Assembly (NCBI RefSeq): GCF_021347895.1
Contig: NC_067113.1
Coordinates: 40,401,474 to 40,465,473, forward strand
Length of the DNA: 64,000 bases
Direction of reading: 5' to 3'
Origin: Acanthochromis polyacanthus
Taxonomy: Eukaryota; Chordata; Actinopteri; Pomacentridae
Shown: positions 11,101-23,399 of the stretch, piece after piece
How the letters are laid out: the number at the start of each line of letters is the position of its first letter
Numbering within the stretch: the stretch's first letter is position 1
The notes under the pieces: model-generated
What the model was told of the DNA's origin: nothing
Database searches by the model: none
What the model saw: only the letters and a program-made list of their open reading frames with translations
Program-made: the position numbers and the translations under genes

Positions 11101-14100
11101 CAACTCGGCTGTAGTTTGCTGAAGCTTCCCTTTCTCCTCCTCGAGGGCAGCTCGGCTCTCTGACGTTTTCTTTTCTTCTTCTTCCAACCTCAGCTGCCAC
11201 TCTTTGTCTGCTTTCTCTAATCTGAAAGGGAAAAAACACATGATTTTTGGGATCAAAACATAATAAATTGTTGAAATAGGAAAAAAGATAACGTCAGAGG
11301 GGATTTTTTTTTACCTGTCAACTGATAGTTTAAGCTCCTCTTTCAGTGCAGTTTCTTTCTGAAGCTGTTCTGCCAGTTCCTTGGCTCGTGTTTCAGCCTC
11401 ACGGACCTCGGCTTCCTTACCCTGCAGAGCACCATGAAAGCGAGTCTCCCACTGCCGGGCCTCGTCCAAAACTCTGTCCCGGTCGTCTTGCAGGGACGAC
11501 ATGCAGCGTGAGAAGGCGGCTAACCTGGCCAGAGACTCATCCAGACGGGCTTGCATCTCCTGTGCTCGTCTCTCAGCTCCTTCTGCCATCTCTCTGGCCT
11601 CCAGAGTGGCGTCCTCTTCCTTCTCCCGCTCTCTGTCGGCCTCCTCTAGTCTCAGCTCCATCTCCTTCAGCTCAGCTCCCAGCCTGAATCTCACAGAGTC
11701 CAGGGTTTGCTCTGCCTCAGCTTTCAGTGTGGCCTCTCTCTGCTGGATGCTCTGTTCGATGGTCGCTTTTGCTGCTAAGGCTTCCTTTGCCTGTTTCTGG
11801 GACTGTTCTAGTTGGGATTTACAACTATCTAGCTCTGCTTCAGTCTTTTTCAGGTCGTCTAGAGTTGTGGACGTCTCCAGCTGAGACTGCTCGAGCTTGC
11901 TGTTGAGCTCATTGTGGCCGAGCTGCAGTGCCTTAGCTTCTCTACCCAGTTCGCTGATCCTCTCCTGGTACTGGATGCAGTCCTTCTGCAGCTGACGGAC
12001 TTCCAGCTGCTTCTCCCTCAGCAGCTCTTCCAGCTGACGTGCTCTGGTCTGGCTGCCTTCTTTGACCCTCTGAGCAGACCTCAGCTGTTGCTCCAGCTCC
12101 CTCTGTTTTCCAGACTCTGCTTCAGCCTCAGCTCTTTCTCGCTGGGCTTGTCTCATGTCCTCTTCCAGCCTGGCAGCTCGGTCCTTCTCGCTCTGAGCCT
12201 CGGCCTCAAGCTCTGCTCGCTCCCTCTCTAACCTTTCCACCTCCCGCTGCAGTTCAGTGAGGTGCTCCCGGTTGTCTGCTGCCTCTTGCTGGTAGCCGGC
12301 GATGCTCCCGTTGAGCTGAGCTAACTGGTTCATCAGACGCTCCTCCAGGTTGTCCTTTTCGGTTTCAAGGCTTCTGAGGAGTTGTTTGAACTGGGTTTCC
12401 CTCTTTGAAGCCTCTTCAATTAGGCTCTTTTCTCTCTCTTTGCTCTCTTGAAGGCACTTCTCTAAAGAGGCTACAAGGCTTTCCTTCTCTTTACTCTCTT
12501 GAAGATCTCGTTCAAGAGAGGCCAGCTCAGCTTTGAGTTCAGCCTCCCGTTTCTGCCACAGCTCTCTCTCTGTGTTGACAGCCGCCTCAATCTCCCTCAT
12601 TTTATTTTCCAATAACGTTTGAGCACTTTCAGTCATTTCTGCTTCTTCTTCTGACGGCTGCAAATGTGTTTTTGTCACAGACACTGCAGATATCTGTTCA
12701 TTCTGAGTTTCTTCTGGGATTACAGGTTTTTCTTTGTCTTCATATTGACTCTCAACAGGTTCTGATGTAGTCATGATTGTGTCCGACTGCTGGACAGTCA
12801 CGACCTCTTCTACAACAGCTGCAGAGCTCAGCGGAATAACTGAAATCTCACCATCTTTTTCTCCCATTTGGGCAACCTGTCCCTTTAACTCTTCAATCTG
12901 CTGCCCTAAAGAGTCTCTTTCTGACGCTGTACTCTCCAACTCAGCTTTCACAGCTTCCAGTTCTTCCTGAAGCTGTTCAACTTCAGCTTTGAGAGCACTG
13001 CCCTCTTGTTTTATTACAGGCTTTTCCTGCATCTCTCTGAGCCTCTCATTCTCCTCCTCCAACTCTAGTATTTTTTGCTGCTTTGTTTTGGCAAACTTTC
13101 TCATTTTGTCTTTCACTGAATCCACTTCCTTCTGTGCTTCCTCTGCTTGTCTTTCAGCTTCCTGCCTTGCAGCCTCATGACTTCTCACCTTGGCTGCCAG
13201 CTCCTGCCTCTCCTGTCTGGCTGCTTCCAGGACTCGTCTCACTCGCTCTGCCTCGTCGCTCACGTTTTCGTAAGACTTGAGCAGGGTCTCGTACTCGTCC
13301 TTAATGCCTTGGACCTTATCCTCCCATTCTCTGCATGTTCTAGTTGCCTCTTCTTTTGCCAACTCCACTTCTCTCTGACAGGCATCTTTCTCGCTGAGAA
13401 TCCCTTCCATTGCCAGCTTGAGGCTCTCGCAAGAAGATCCTAAACTTTGGTTCTCCAGTAATGTTCGGTCAACTTCGTCAATCAGTCTAACTCTTTCTGC
13501 TCTCAGCTTCTCCAGCTCATCGTCCGCTGAGCTAATTTTCTGCTGCAGCTCAGCTATGACCTTCTCCGTTGATGCCAGCTGCTCTTTCTGGGTTTTGTTT
13601 TCTTTTAGGGCCTCTTTGCGAGAGATCAGAGCAGCCTGAAGCTTTCGCTGAAGCTGCTGGATCTTTGCCTCACCGTCTTCCTCTTGCTTCTGTGGAACGT
13701 CAGTCTCTAACCTCTGTGTTTTTTCTTGCTCGGTCTTTAGTTCTTCCTGTAAAGACGTGATGAGCTGGTCCTTCTGAGACACTGTGTCCTGCATGGAGTG
13801 TATGAGTGAGCTCTGTTCACTCAGCTGTTGACTGAGCTCCATTATCTCGTGGTTCTTACTATCAAGAAACTGCTTGAAGTCTTCCACCTCAGCTTGAAGA
13901 GTTGTAATTGAAGACGTGGCAGTTGCAGATGCTGCACTGGCTGCAGCTTCCATCTCTGCCTTTAGGCTTTCAGCATAAGACTCAGCTTGGTGATACTTTT
14001 CTCGGAGATCGTTAATTTCCTCGGAGAGTCCATCAATTTGCTTCTCCTTTTCTCTCAGTGCTTGTAGGTCTTTGCCCAGTTCCAGTACCTCAGCCTCCTT

Positions 14101-17100
14101 CAGTGACAGACTGTCCTGTGTTTCCTGCAGCTTCTTCTCAAGCTCTGTGTTGGCCTCCCGCACAGCCTGGATCTCCTCTCTGAGAGCTTTTAGAGATTTC
14201 TCCATTTGTGCAGAGATGACGTCAGACGGCTCTGCAGGATGCTGAGGTGGATCACTGGACTGTGGTTGTGAAGAATCGGTCTCTGATGTAGCAAAATCCA
14301 CCCATTCCTCCTGGACCCAGTCATTTGATGCAGGCTTCTCCACATTTTCACCCATGTGCTTGGGCTCTTGATCAGGCAGAGCTGCTTTTTCACTGGTCAG
14401 TTTTTCTTCTAGTTCTCTGAGTTTGGTAAGAAGAACTTCTCGTTCGTCTTTCTGGACCTCAAAGCGTTCCATCAGCTCGCTGTATTCTTCTTTCTGCTGC
14501 TTCAGTTGTTCCCGGTGGTGTCTGTCTTTTTCTTTTGCTTTGCGAATGGTTTCTTTGCGAGATTCTTGGGCCTCCTGAACCCTCTTCTGAAGCATTTCAC
14601 ACTCTGCTTCAAGAGAAGTCAACTGCGACTGTAACGCAGTTGTTTCTGAAGAAATGTCGACCTGCTGCGAGTTTTCAGCTTCTTCACTTAGCTTTCTGTT
14701 CAGAGACAGTGTCTCAGCAAGAACTTGATCCTGTTGGATAATTTTCTGCTCCAGAGCCTCAACTGTCTCTTCTTTGGATTTCAAAGCTTGTTCAAGCTCC
14801 AAGAGTTTAGCTTCCATCTCTTGAACCTCACGTCCTTTAGGTTTTTCTACCTCTGGGATGTTTTCAGAAACTCCTTCCACTGCCGTTTCGTCTTTCTCTT
14901 TCCATTTCTTTGCTTCTATCTCAAAATCACTAACCTTCTTCATGAGCTCTTTGCGCTGCACAAGTGCAACCTGCAGCTTCTTCTTCGCGTTTGTCAGCTG
15001 GGTTTCCAGTGCTGCCTTCTCCTTTCGTAAACTATCAAGTTCACCATCTTCACGAACAGCCGAGTCTTCACCAGTTGCATCCTGTTTCTCATCTCTGACT
15101 TTTTCAAGTACGACTATCTGCTCTTTCAGTTTAATAACTTCACTGTCCATCTGGAACTTCTCTTCTTCTGCCTGCAGGAGTTTAGCAGACATACTGTCAT
15201 TGAGCTCCACTATCTCTTGCTCTTTCTGGCTGAGAAGAATCTGTAGCTCACTGATCTCTGAGTCCTTCTTTGACAAAGACTCATTGTTGAGATCTGATGT
15301 CTGAGAGTATTCCAGTACGCTGTTCTCCATATCTTGAAGCCTCCTTTCTAACTCTGAGGAGAGAAGCTCTCTGTCCTCCAGCTGAGCACTCAGCATCCTG
15401 GTCTGACCCTCCTGCTCAGAGAGAGCCTGGTGAGCCATTTCCAGATCTGTCAGCAAAGCCTGGATTCTCTGCTCCTTGGATTTATTTTCAGTGTTTAAAA
15501 TGTCTATCTGTTCTTCTACAAGCTGCATTTCAATGCCGTGCTTCTCCACCGCAGAGCTGCTTTGCTGGGAGCGGTTATCCAACTCCTCTCTGGCTGACTT
15601 CAGCTCCTCTGAAACATTGGTGGCTATGGATTCGGCCTCTTCTTTGGCAACAGTGAGAGACTCTGTTTTTTCTTCCAGACTCTGAATTTTCTCCTGCGAC
15701 TCTGCAGCTGCATCTCTGAGCCTCTGCAGCTCAGCCAGCAGTTCGCTGTACCTCTTCTGGAGCTCCTCAGCTAAAGCCTGAGCAAAGACCTGACCGGAGA
15801 GCGCGTTGGCTTCTGTCGAGGACGAACCCTGCTGACTTAGATGAACCTGAACTGTCTCTCTGATGATGACGGATGAAGACTCGACCTGAACTGTGGAGGA
15901 CTCCTGCTCCATGCTCGTTGCCACCCATGACTGATTGAAGTCCTGCAGGAGGGAGGGCCACTCCTGACCTCCATCTTGATTCACAGCTTCCAGGAGGGTC
16001 CAGCTGCTGTGGGCCACCTCTGAGTCACTGCTGGCCACCATTTCATCTGAGGAGGTACCTTTGGATTCTTCAGGGGACTCAGACTGGTGTCCAATTAGCT
16101 CTGGGCTGCTTTCATTACCATTAATGGAGAGCACTGAGGTGTCTTCAGCAACTAAGGTGGTCTCTTCTTCTTGTGTGTCTTCCATGAAGTCAGGGAGGGC
16201 TTCAGAACTATCAAGGGGAGCCGTGCTGACTTCCTGATGCGGGTTCTGATCGTAGCGTTCACCCGATGGAGCCTCACTGGAGCCGTGCTTCGTAGCCAGT
16301 ATGAGGGATTGTTTAAGGGCAGCCAGCTCATTGTCCTTTTCTACCAGCTGCTGCTCCAGCGACAGAACATGTGCTGTGAAAGTCAACAAACATAAACAAG
16401 AAAATGTCACATTTTATGTCAACAGAAAGCACGTGCTGTTCTAACATTTATGTCTACATAATCTCTGAATCAAGCACAGTCCAAGAACAAAGACCATAAT
16501 AGAGGGTGTGGGCTGCTACAGGACAATACTGTTCAAAGTTCTCACAGCTTTGTTGCTTTTATTATCTTGGTTTAATCTAAAACTACTGTGCATTTACAGG
16601 TTGCACATACTAAAAAACACCAGATACAGAAGGATCAGCAAAACTGGAATTGAGACTTTTCCTCTAACAGTGAAACATAATGAGAAACCTTTACAGATCC
16701 CAGAGAGATCTTTGGTATACAGAGGTAACATTTCCATCTTAAAGTATTAGAGTTAAAACAAAAACACATTCTGATTTGACGTTTCTAACTTGTTTAAGTT
16801 ACTCCAACAATAATTTAATAGAAATTTTAGATTTTTTATGTTATGGGCTCCAAATTTATCCCCATTTCCACACATAATTACTTAACAAATACAAACAACT
16901 CGGTCGTTATGTTTTGATTCTGTCTCTATACCATGAGTGATTTTATTTAAGGAGTCCAACTTTGTACCTTTCTCAGCTTCAGATGAATTCTGTGACAGTT
17001 CCGGGACATCATTTCCGTCTGACATCTGAAAGGAAAAAGAAAAACACAAACCAAAACTGAAACTGCATTTAGGCTGGTAGCTTAACAAATTGATGTCTTA

Positions 17101-20100
17101 TCTTACGACGCAGAGAAACATTCCTCTGTGAGAGTAAAAACTTCACAGTATTAAACTTTAACAGCAATCAAGACAAAACAATTCAGCTTTGTAATTACAG
17201 TATGAATAGAAAACAAACAAAAAAGAATAAAATAAAACACATAAAACAGATAAAGCATCAAAAAGAGAAACTTACGAATAAAGCAAACAAAAGGCATTTT
17301 AAAAAAAGACGCATAAATATGAGAAAGGTTCCGTTCTTTCAGCAGAGCTCTGCATCAGGCTGCATAACGAGGTGAAGGTCGGTTCAGTGGATCAGTGCAG
17401 GAGGGATTACGTCCTCACTCTCTGTCTGCTGTATGACCCTGATTCTGTCTGTCTGTCTGAGACGCATGGAAGTCACCTGTCCAGACTGAAGCATGTCTCC
17501 GGACCAGGTCTAGAGGATCAGACCTGTCCGACTGCCCTGCTACCATCATAAAGGGTGACTTTGCAAATTGTGTTTTAACAGACGGGGAGAGTGCATGAGA
17601 AGGTTGTCTGACTTTGCAGGCTGCTTACACTTCAGCTGATACTGAGTCTCCAGCTCCACTTCAACACCTTCTATGCTCATTTGAAGAGAGACAGGATAAC
17701 AGGAACTCAAACGCACGAGAAACTTTGAGGTTTAAGTGGTGGACAGATGATAAAGCTTGCAGGTCATCAAGGACTGATTTTTGAGGCTTATATCTCAGGT
17801 GAAACAGGCTGCTTGCATTTGCGTTAGGCGGTTTATCATTTGCAACACTCAGTTCTGTGTGTTTAATTCACTTTATTGTTGGGATTCACTTAGGCAAAGT
17901 GTATCTGAATATTATACCTGGAAAAGCAAAAGTACTCGCTAATGCCGGGAGCAAATAAAAGATCAGATTAAAACATATGAAGAAAATCACCCACTTTTGC
18001 AGAAATACATCAGTTTTCTTTCTTTTATTTTATAGTACTTACATATATTTAGACATAAATATATACATAAATATGTTCATGAAGATGGAGAACTTGCTCG
18101 TTTACGAAAGGAGAAAGCAGCACTGCAAACCCAGCTGACAAATACATTTTTCGTTTTACTTTATTTTTAATTTGTTTGGGTGTATATATATATAACTTCT
18201 TTGCTTATTGCATTTATTTTTTTGCTCATTTTTTTTTCTATCTTTGGGTCTTACAGGGCTAAGCAAACCTTTCAAAAGCTACAAGTAGTAGCACTAGCTG
18301 GAAGTCTGCTTAGCTTCCTTTGACCAGTCGTGTGATATTTGTTGTTGACTGACCAACTAATTTGCATAGTGAGATCTGATTGCAGTGCAGGTATAAAGGC
18401 GATGCTTAATAACGCTAGGGAAAAAATGCAAAGGCTGTGCTTGTGATGCCGATTCATTCCATTTTGCACCATGTTTCCTGCAATAAACCCGCGTAAAGGA
18501 GCACAGAGAGATAACCCCTGCAATGTGTGCAGATACAGATGTTAGTACTGACCGTAACAATTTGCTGCTCCAGCTGCTGGATCTTTGCAGACGCTTCCTC
18601 CTGCTCTGCAGTTTTTCTGTCTAGTTGCTCTGAAAAATCAGACGGTCACAGTGGTCAGTAAAAAGCTTAAGGTTTGACATCAAAACACTGAATCCTTGGT
18701 AGAGGCTCATACCCTGGAGGGTTTCCGTGGTGTTGGAGAGCTGGGTGCAGCGTTCCTCACTTTCTCTGCATTCGTCTTTCAGCCTCATCAGCTGCGTCTC
18801 TACAGACTGTACGGTGTCCAGGAGCAGCGACAGGTCAGCGGGGACAGGGGTTTCCTCGGGCACATTTTCTACAGCCAGAAACCGTAACTGTCTCCAGATT
18901 TCAGCCAAAATCTCGCCTTTCTTCTGCGTGTCTCCCTGCTCTGCCCTGAGGGTTGCCAGTTCTTTCTCTAGTTTCTCGACCTCTGACTTGTCGCTCTCCG
19001 AGGCGTCCTGCCCGACAGGAACAGCTGCAGACTCCGACTCTCTCACTGATGCAAGCTCACTTTCAAGTCGAGCGATTTCCGCCCTGTCTCTCTCTGAGGC
19101 CTCGCTGCTTGCCTGAAGGGCTGCGAGCTCGGCCTCTTTCATCAGACTCAGCTGCGTCTCCAATCTGGCAACTTCCATCTTCTCCTTCTGCAGAGCCTCC
19201 TGACTAACCAGCTCCGCCTCCCTGAGAGAGGCCAGCTCTTGCCTTTCTAGCATCGCCACCTCCATCCTCTCGCTTTCCAGGGCCTCCAGGCTGCCTCGGA
19301 GGGCTGCGAGGTCGGCATCGGCCCTGCCGGCCTGCGCGGCCCACTGCTGCCTGTCCTCCTCCCTCAGCTTCACGGCCTCGGCCAGCTCCTGCTCCATCTG
19401 CCGGAACTGAGCAGTCAAGATCTGAGCAGAAAGAGAAGAAGGCAGAGAGAGAAAGAACATGTGTGGGTGCGATTTTGTGTTTTGTCAGCCAGACAATACA
19501 TCGGAATGACGCACCATCTGGATGGAGGGTGGTGTGTCTTGTTTGAACATTTTTCTTTTCATTGAAGGCATCTGACAACACGTAGATCAATACGAAAATC
19601 AAAACAGTAAAAGTAGCTGCATCGCTGGCATCTAGTCCAACAGGATCTGTACCTGCTTCTGCTGATCAGCGCTGCTCACTTCCTGCTGCAGCATTTCCAA
19701 CACTTGGGAGCGAGAGTTTAAAGCCTCTTCAAGCTCTTCACACCGACGCTGAGCTGCATGCAGCGCCTGGGAAAGATGACGTAACAAAGCCAGCATAGTC
19801 AGTGCAGATTTCCAAATATTTGCTATTTAACCCTTTAAGTTTCAGTCAATTCCAGCCGTTTTCAGTACAAAAAAAAATCGCTAATATTCTATTTTTAAAT
19901 AAAAAAAATTACGAAAAATACAGGGAATATTGGACGCACATCGCGAGGTGCATTTCCTTGAAAATGACCGATTCGTGGATTTTATACCGACTTCAGGACA
20001 TGTTTTGGACAAAATAGTTTACTGGCTTGTGTCATCTGATGTAAAAGGTTGGATTATGGCCGTTTTTTGTGGAATCTTTTTTTCTGTGTGTAATAATAAA

Positions 20101-22438
20101 CCCGGAAATGTGAGTCGCGCTGTGTGCGTTGAAGCCGTGTATAGAGAACGGATGGATGAATATTTGTTTTTGTCGGACAAATGTGTTTTTCTCACCCGCT
20201 GTGGTAATCGCATCTGAAAGTGGTTTATACCGGCGGATTCATGAGAATCTAAGCTTTCCATCGGCGTATAGTGTTTGTATAATCGGGTTTGCAGCCGTCG
20301 GACATTCTTGAAATTCCTATGCAAATTAGTAAGTGTACCGCCGGCGGTACACCGACGCACTGAAGCGTAAAGGGTTAAAAACATTCATTACAGACTTTGT
20401 CCCTCGTTTCTCTCACTAGACAAAATCATTTAAAAAATGAAGCTTTTGTTCCTGATAGATTAAAGGTTTATTTTTTATGTTTTGGTCAAATTGCTTAATC
20501 ATACTTGTGATTTTTGGTTTGTAGATAAAATTGGACCCAAGAAAGATGAGCAACGATGTCAGATAAAGCTAACGGGGATCCTCCTAACAATGATTAACCA
20601 ACACTCTGCAACAATTTTGATCACTGATTAATCATTTATTTGTCGAGAGAAGAAAAAGAATAAAACCTCCGTCTGTATCGTTAGGAATTAGATTTTCACT
20701 GCTTAAAAAAACAACTTAAATGCGTCTTCTTGCAGTCTTTAAATACAGCAATAATCACCAGATTTATTGATAATGACAAGAAAAACAGATCTTGAAAGAT
20801 TAGAGGTTTTGAGATAAAAAGTCAAACACGAAAGGTTAAAGATCGACTCAGTCAGCTGTAAAAGGAGGAGTCTATAAAGTCAACAGACACATCTTCAGTA
20901 AATACTGTCTTGTACCTGCTGAAGTTCGCCGTCATTCTGAGACTGTGTTGTGACTCTCAGCAGCTCCTCTTCGTGTTTCTGAATCTGTTCCTGGAAACGT
21001 ACATCCTTCTCACAGACCACAGCCTGCAGTTTCACCAGCTGAAACGAAAACCCCAACCGAGAAAAACCTCATTCTGATGCCCTTTCTTTGCTAACGAATC
21101 AGGACGTTGTGCAATCGCGGACAGAGAGGTCACCTGCTCAGCGTGGGCAGATTCCTTCTCTTGAAGAAGCCGTTCGGTGGCCTGCAGTCGCTCTTTAAGC
21201 TCCTTGCTGGTGGCTTCCTCCTCGCTCAGCTTGTTCTTCACTTCTTGGAGCTCCTCCTCGACTCCAGCTCCTGTGAAAGAGCTGTCTGGACTCTGCTGTG
21301 GACAAAACAGAAAAACTCCACAGCTTCAGCTTCATTTCTAAGTTGTGGTACACATATTTTACTCTGCAAGTAAATAAATGAATGAAAATAGGGTGAACAA
21401 CCAAAAAAACCCAAGACAGAACTCACTGTTGCTCCTCCTTGTCCTTTTAAATCAGTTATTTGTTTGTTGAGTGACGCCATCTTGGCTTTGGCCTGCAGTT
21501 TGAGTTTGGTGAAGCGGGCCTCAGCTTCATCTCTCTCATTCTGCCCATAAGAAGAAAAAAAAAAACACTCAAAATGTGCCAGATTTACAAGATGTTTGCT
21601 GTGGGGAATTTTTTTTGTACCTTGAGTTGTGCATCCTTGCTGCTCAGCTCCGTGTCCTTCTGGACGAGCAGCGTGTCTTTGTCTCGGATGAGCTCCTTCA
21701 GCTGGACCACCAGTTGCTCCAGGTGGGCCAGCCTCTCCATGGCCTCCTCAGGTACCTCAGACTCCGCTGGGGCCTGGTCCTCACCGGCAGGGAGCTGAGG
21801 CACCAGCACGCCCTGCACAAGGACACAAAACTAAGAATATAACCCTCAAATTTAAGGCTGTGCAAAACTGAGTGAAAGTGATGATTTTTCTGCGTCTGCT
21901 GCTTCGATTTTGACCATTTATTTTCGTAAGTAATTGGTCTGTGTGTTCCTGAGCTGATAAAACAACGCCGTAAACAGTGGAAAATTTGCGCCGGTAAATT
22001 AGAAATGACCCATCACATTTAAAATCTCGTCACAATGTACTGATTACAGGTCCTGCACTGGTGCAACCCCAAGAAATACAGGAGAGAAAAGGGCTTTGCT
22101 GAATATTCAAACAACCTGGAGCCACTGTGATGTTTCAAATCAGTCGCATTTCTTTAATTGCAAACTGTAAAAGGCTGCACAGACAAGAAGCCGGCATTAA
22201 CTAATCCTATCTTCATTTCAAAAGATCAAAGACATGCAGATGTTTCCTTCAACTACCTACCTCTGTTTTTGAAGCATAATATAGACCGTACACATTTAAC
22301 TTAAAGGCTGGGGATACAGTCGGAAACACTCTTCGTTATGAGGTGTTGTAATTTTTGTGTTTTTCTCACCTGTGGGTCTCCATCTGGACCTTCCTCTCCG
22401 GAAAGCTCCTGGAGGACCGTGGCCAGACGGCTGAACAT
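2158..22438 (-). CDS. golgb1: Giantin (Golgin subfamily B member 1), 19 coding exons
   Basis: Giantin is a very long coiled-coil tether of cis/medial Golgi membranes, held by a C-terminal membrane anchor and involved in vesicle tethering. Coding exons, 5' to 3' on the minus strand: 22370-22438, 21621-21812, 21427-21540, 21134-21295, 20916-21038, 19653-19766, 18713-19421, 18553-18629, 16968-17025, 11315-16373, 10810-11221, 10493-10726, 9570-10412, 9275-9468, 9017-9176, 6750-6853, 6593-6664, 2395-2479, 2158-2295. All junctions are GT-AG, phases agree, and the lengths sum to 8,919 bp (2,972 residues plus stop; human about 3,260). The start MFSRLATVLQELSG matches human giantin MLSRLSGLANVVLHELSG. 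Other shared blocks are FTKLKLQAKAK, RKLQAALISRKEALKENK, KMRKFAK-KQQKILELEEEN and repeated SLQDDRDRV. The 5,059-bp exon encodes heptad-rich coiled coil. The last 24 residues (TPLLLSLYLLTVHVLLLLCL, then GGYL) form the membrane anchor. A teleost paralogue is possible, but family identity is secure. Confidence 0.96.
2650..4036 (+). mobile_element. hAT-like non-autonomous element, copy 1 (left end worn)
   Basis: The left part reads CAAACATGAGGCCCGTGGGCC and the right end reads ATGAGTCTGACACCTCTG, a decayed form of the GTTTGACACCCCTG terminus of the copy at 7008-8784. The centre (about 2820-3290) is a TTTTGTC-rich array with words such as CTCGCTTGTG that recur in all four copies in this window. 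Hydrophobic ORFs across it are products of the T-rich repeat. It lies in the golgb1 intron between exons 17 and 18 and is interrupted by a younger element at 3347-3899. Confidence 0.65.
3347..3899. mobile_element. Nested TAGCCTAGCC-ended MITE with 9-bp target duplication
   Basis: The 553-bp insert starts TAGCCTAGCC and ends GGCTAGGCTA, an exact inverted pair. The outer flanks both read ACTTTTTGC (3338-3346 and 3900-3908), a target-site duplication of about 9 bp. It sits inside hAT-like copy 1. The equivalent point of the copy at 25840-26869 (near 26727) is uninterrupted. An internal block starting AGCCTAGCCGYGCTAGA is present twice (3347 and 3546). No transposase is visible. Confidence 0.75.
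5126..5289 (+). repeat. Common teleost interspersed repeat (CAATTCAATTTTATT type)
   Basis: CAATTCAATTTTATTTATAT is followed by AGCGTCAATTACA, CGTCTCAAGACGCTTTACAG, GGCGACAGTGGCAAGGAAAA and CCTCGAGCAGAACCCGGCTC. From general knowledge this string is widespread in fish genomes. A second diverged fragment lies at 57596-57670. It appears to cut into the zinc-finger fragment on its right. Confidence 0.8.
5295..5750 (-). pseudogene. Frameshifted zinc-finger-like gene fragment
   Basis: On the minus strand one frame reads YCRFCHKNLRIHG and, after a frame change near 5560-5600, the adjacent frame reads STTLIFEKATQQKTPSERL, then VRMCKSCLNLLTRLERDF, then a serine-rich stretch. Two C-x2-C pairs about 45-50 residues apart resemble a treble-clef finger such as the ZAD type; I recall similar uncharacterised fish proteins but cannot name this one. 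The 3' side runs into a common interspersed repeat at 5289. With a frameshift and no intact start or stop it is treated as a pseudogene or transposon-carried fragment within a golgb1 intron. Confidence 0.5.
7008..8784 (-). mobile_element. hAT-like non-autonomous element, copy 2 (both ends intact)
   Basis: The element begins CAGGGGTGTCAAAC and ends GTTTGACACCCCTG, a perfect 14-bp inverted pair of hAT style. The flanking octamers GTCGAGAT and GTTTAGAC agree at 5 of 8 positions and both fit nTnnnnAn. Between 7840 and 8660 is an array of short A-rich words (ACAAAA, GAGACAAAA) equal to the reverse complement of the TTTTGTC arrays elsewhere in the window. It lies in the golgb1 intron between exons 15 and 16. 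No transposase ORF is visible, so it is probably non-autonomous. Confidence 0.7.
17026..18552 (-). other. golgb1: golgb1 intron between coding exons 8 and 9
   Basis: This 1.5-kb interval is AT-rich, has a short TCTG tetranucleotide run near 17445, and shows no ORF matching giantin or another recognised family. A GC-richer patch at 17340-17720 might be regulatory or a minor alternative exon, but I see no supported splice pair. Confidence 0.5.
19831..20374. mobile_element. piggyBac-like MITE flanked by TTAA
   Basis: The left end reads TTAA-CCCTTTAAGTTTCAGT (TTAA at 19827-19830) and the right end, on the opposite strand, TTAA-CCCTTTACGCTTCAGT (TTAA at 20375-20378). TTAA on both sides with CCCTTT termini is the piggyBac pattern. 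A perfect 20-bp palindrome lies near the right end (20333-20352). ORFs inside show no transposase motif. It lies in the golgb1 intron between exons 5 and 6. Confidence 0.7.
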
Positions 22439-22448
22439 AAAGATGGCA
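22439..22448 (-). other. golgb1: golgb1 5' UTR part of first coding exon
   Basis: The first coding exon continues ten bases upstream of the ATG to a pyrimidine-rich acceptor (TTTCCCCTCACAG) at 22449-22450. A separate non-coding first exon must therefore lie further right. The upstream in-frame codons contain no better homology to giantin, which fixes the start at MFSRL. Confidence 0.7.
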
Positions 22449-23399
22449 CTGTGAGGGGAAAGAAATCACGAGTTTAAGGTCTCGGTGCGGACGAACATTA
22501 ATAACGTCTGACGCATGAAATCTTCCCTTGCTGCACCTGTGCAAGTGCTTCTCTGTTCTCTGCAGATAAAAGGATGTAAATGTAGTGCATTTTTCATAAT
22601 CTTTGTGCAGTTGACTATTTTATCCTGTGTCTTCCATCAGCTTCAGTATAATTTAAGCAGCAGAGATTCGTTTGAATTTTCTCTGTAACATGAAAACCTG
22701 TGCTATGTTTGTAATTCAGAGTAGAAAATGTAAACAGTGTAGGATGTGTTTGACTAAATACAGCTCCGAGATGTCGACGCTGGATGCCATGTCCTCTGAA
22801 GGCGTGAATATAAACACAACAAGTCCAAAACATATTTATTCTACTTTGTATGTGCGTGCAGGCAGTGGAAAGAGGAGGAAGGCTTTTATATGTTTGAGAT
22901 TAAAGTCCAATCCCGGCCTTGAAAACAGCAGCTAACAAATCAATCCCACCACAAAGAGACCGAGTTTTCCCTGTTGTCATTAAACTGTAGCAGGTATTGA
23001 GACTCGAGTGAGATTTCTGAAGTCAAGAACAAGCTTTCAGTCTCAACTTTTAAGCAAATATTGGCAAGATTATATTAATATATTAAATGGCATAAATACA
23101 TGTTTAAAGTCTTGAAAATTATAGATTTTAAACAGTCTGTGTCAACATAGAAACTTTTTTTAAAATATGGAAGCTAATAATTTCAGATTATGGGTAAAGA
23201 CTTGTGACATTTGGAGCTCAGAACGAAAACAAATTCCACAACAGTGTTTATTTTATTAACTTGTGCAAGAGTAGCTTGTGTGATAGAAGTTAGATGGCTT
23301 TATTTGACCTCTCTCAAAAAACAAACAGTGCTTTCACCGAAAATCAAAGGCAACACATTGGCAGACGATCCCAGCGCGTTTTCTCCGAACTGGGCCGAA

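Noticed and set aside
11346..15685. Many plus-strand ORFs of 60-150 codons
   Set aside because: Shadows of the giantin coiled-coil exon, whose Glu/Lys/Leu-rich codons give open frames on the other strand.
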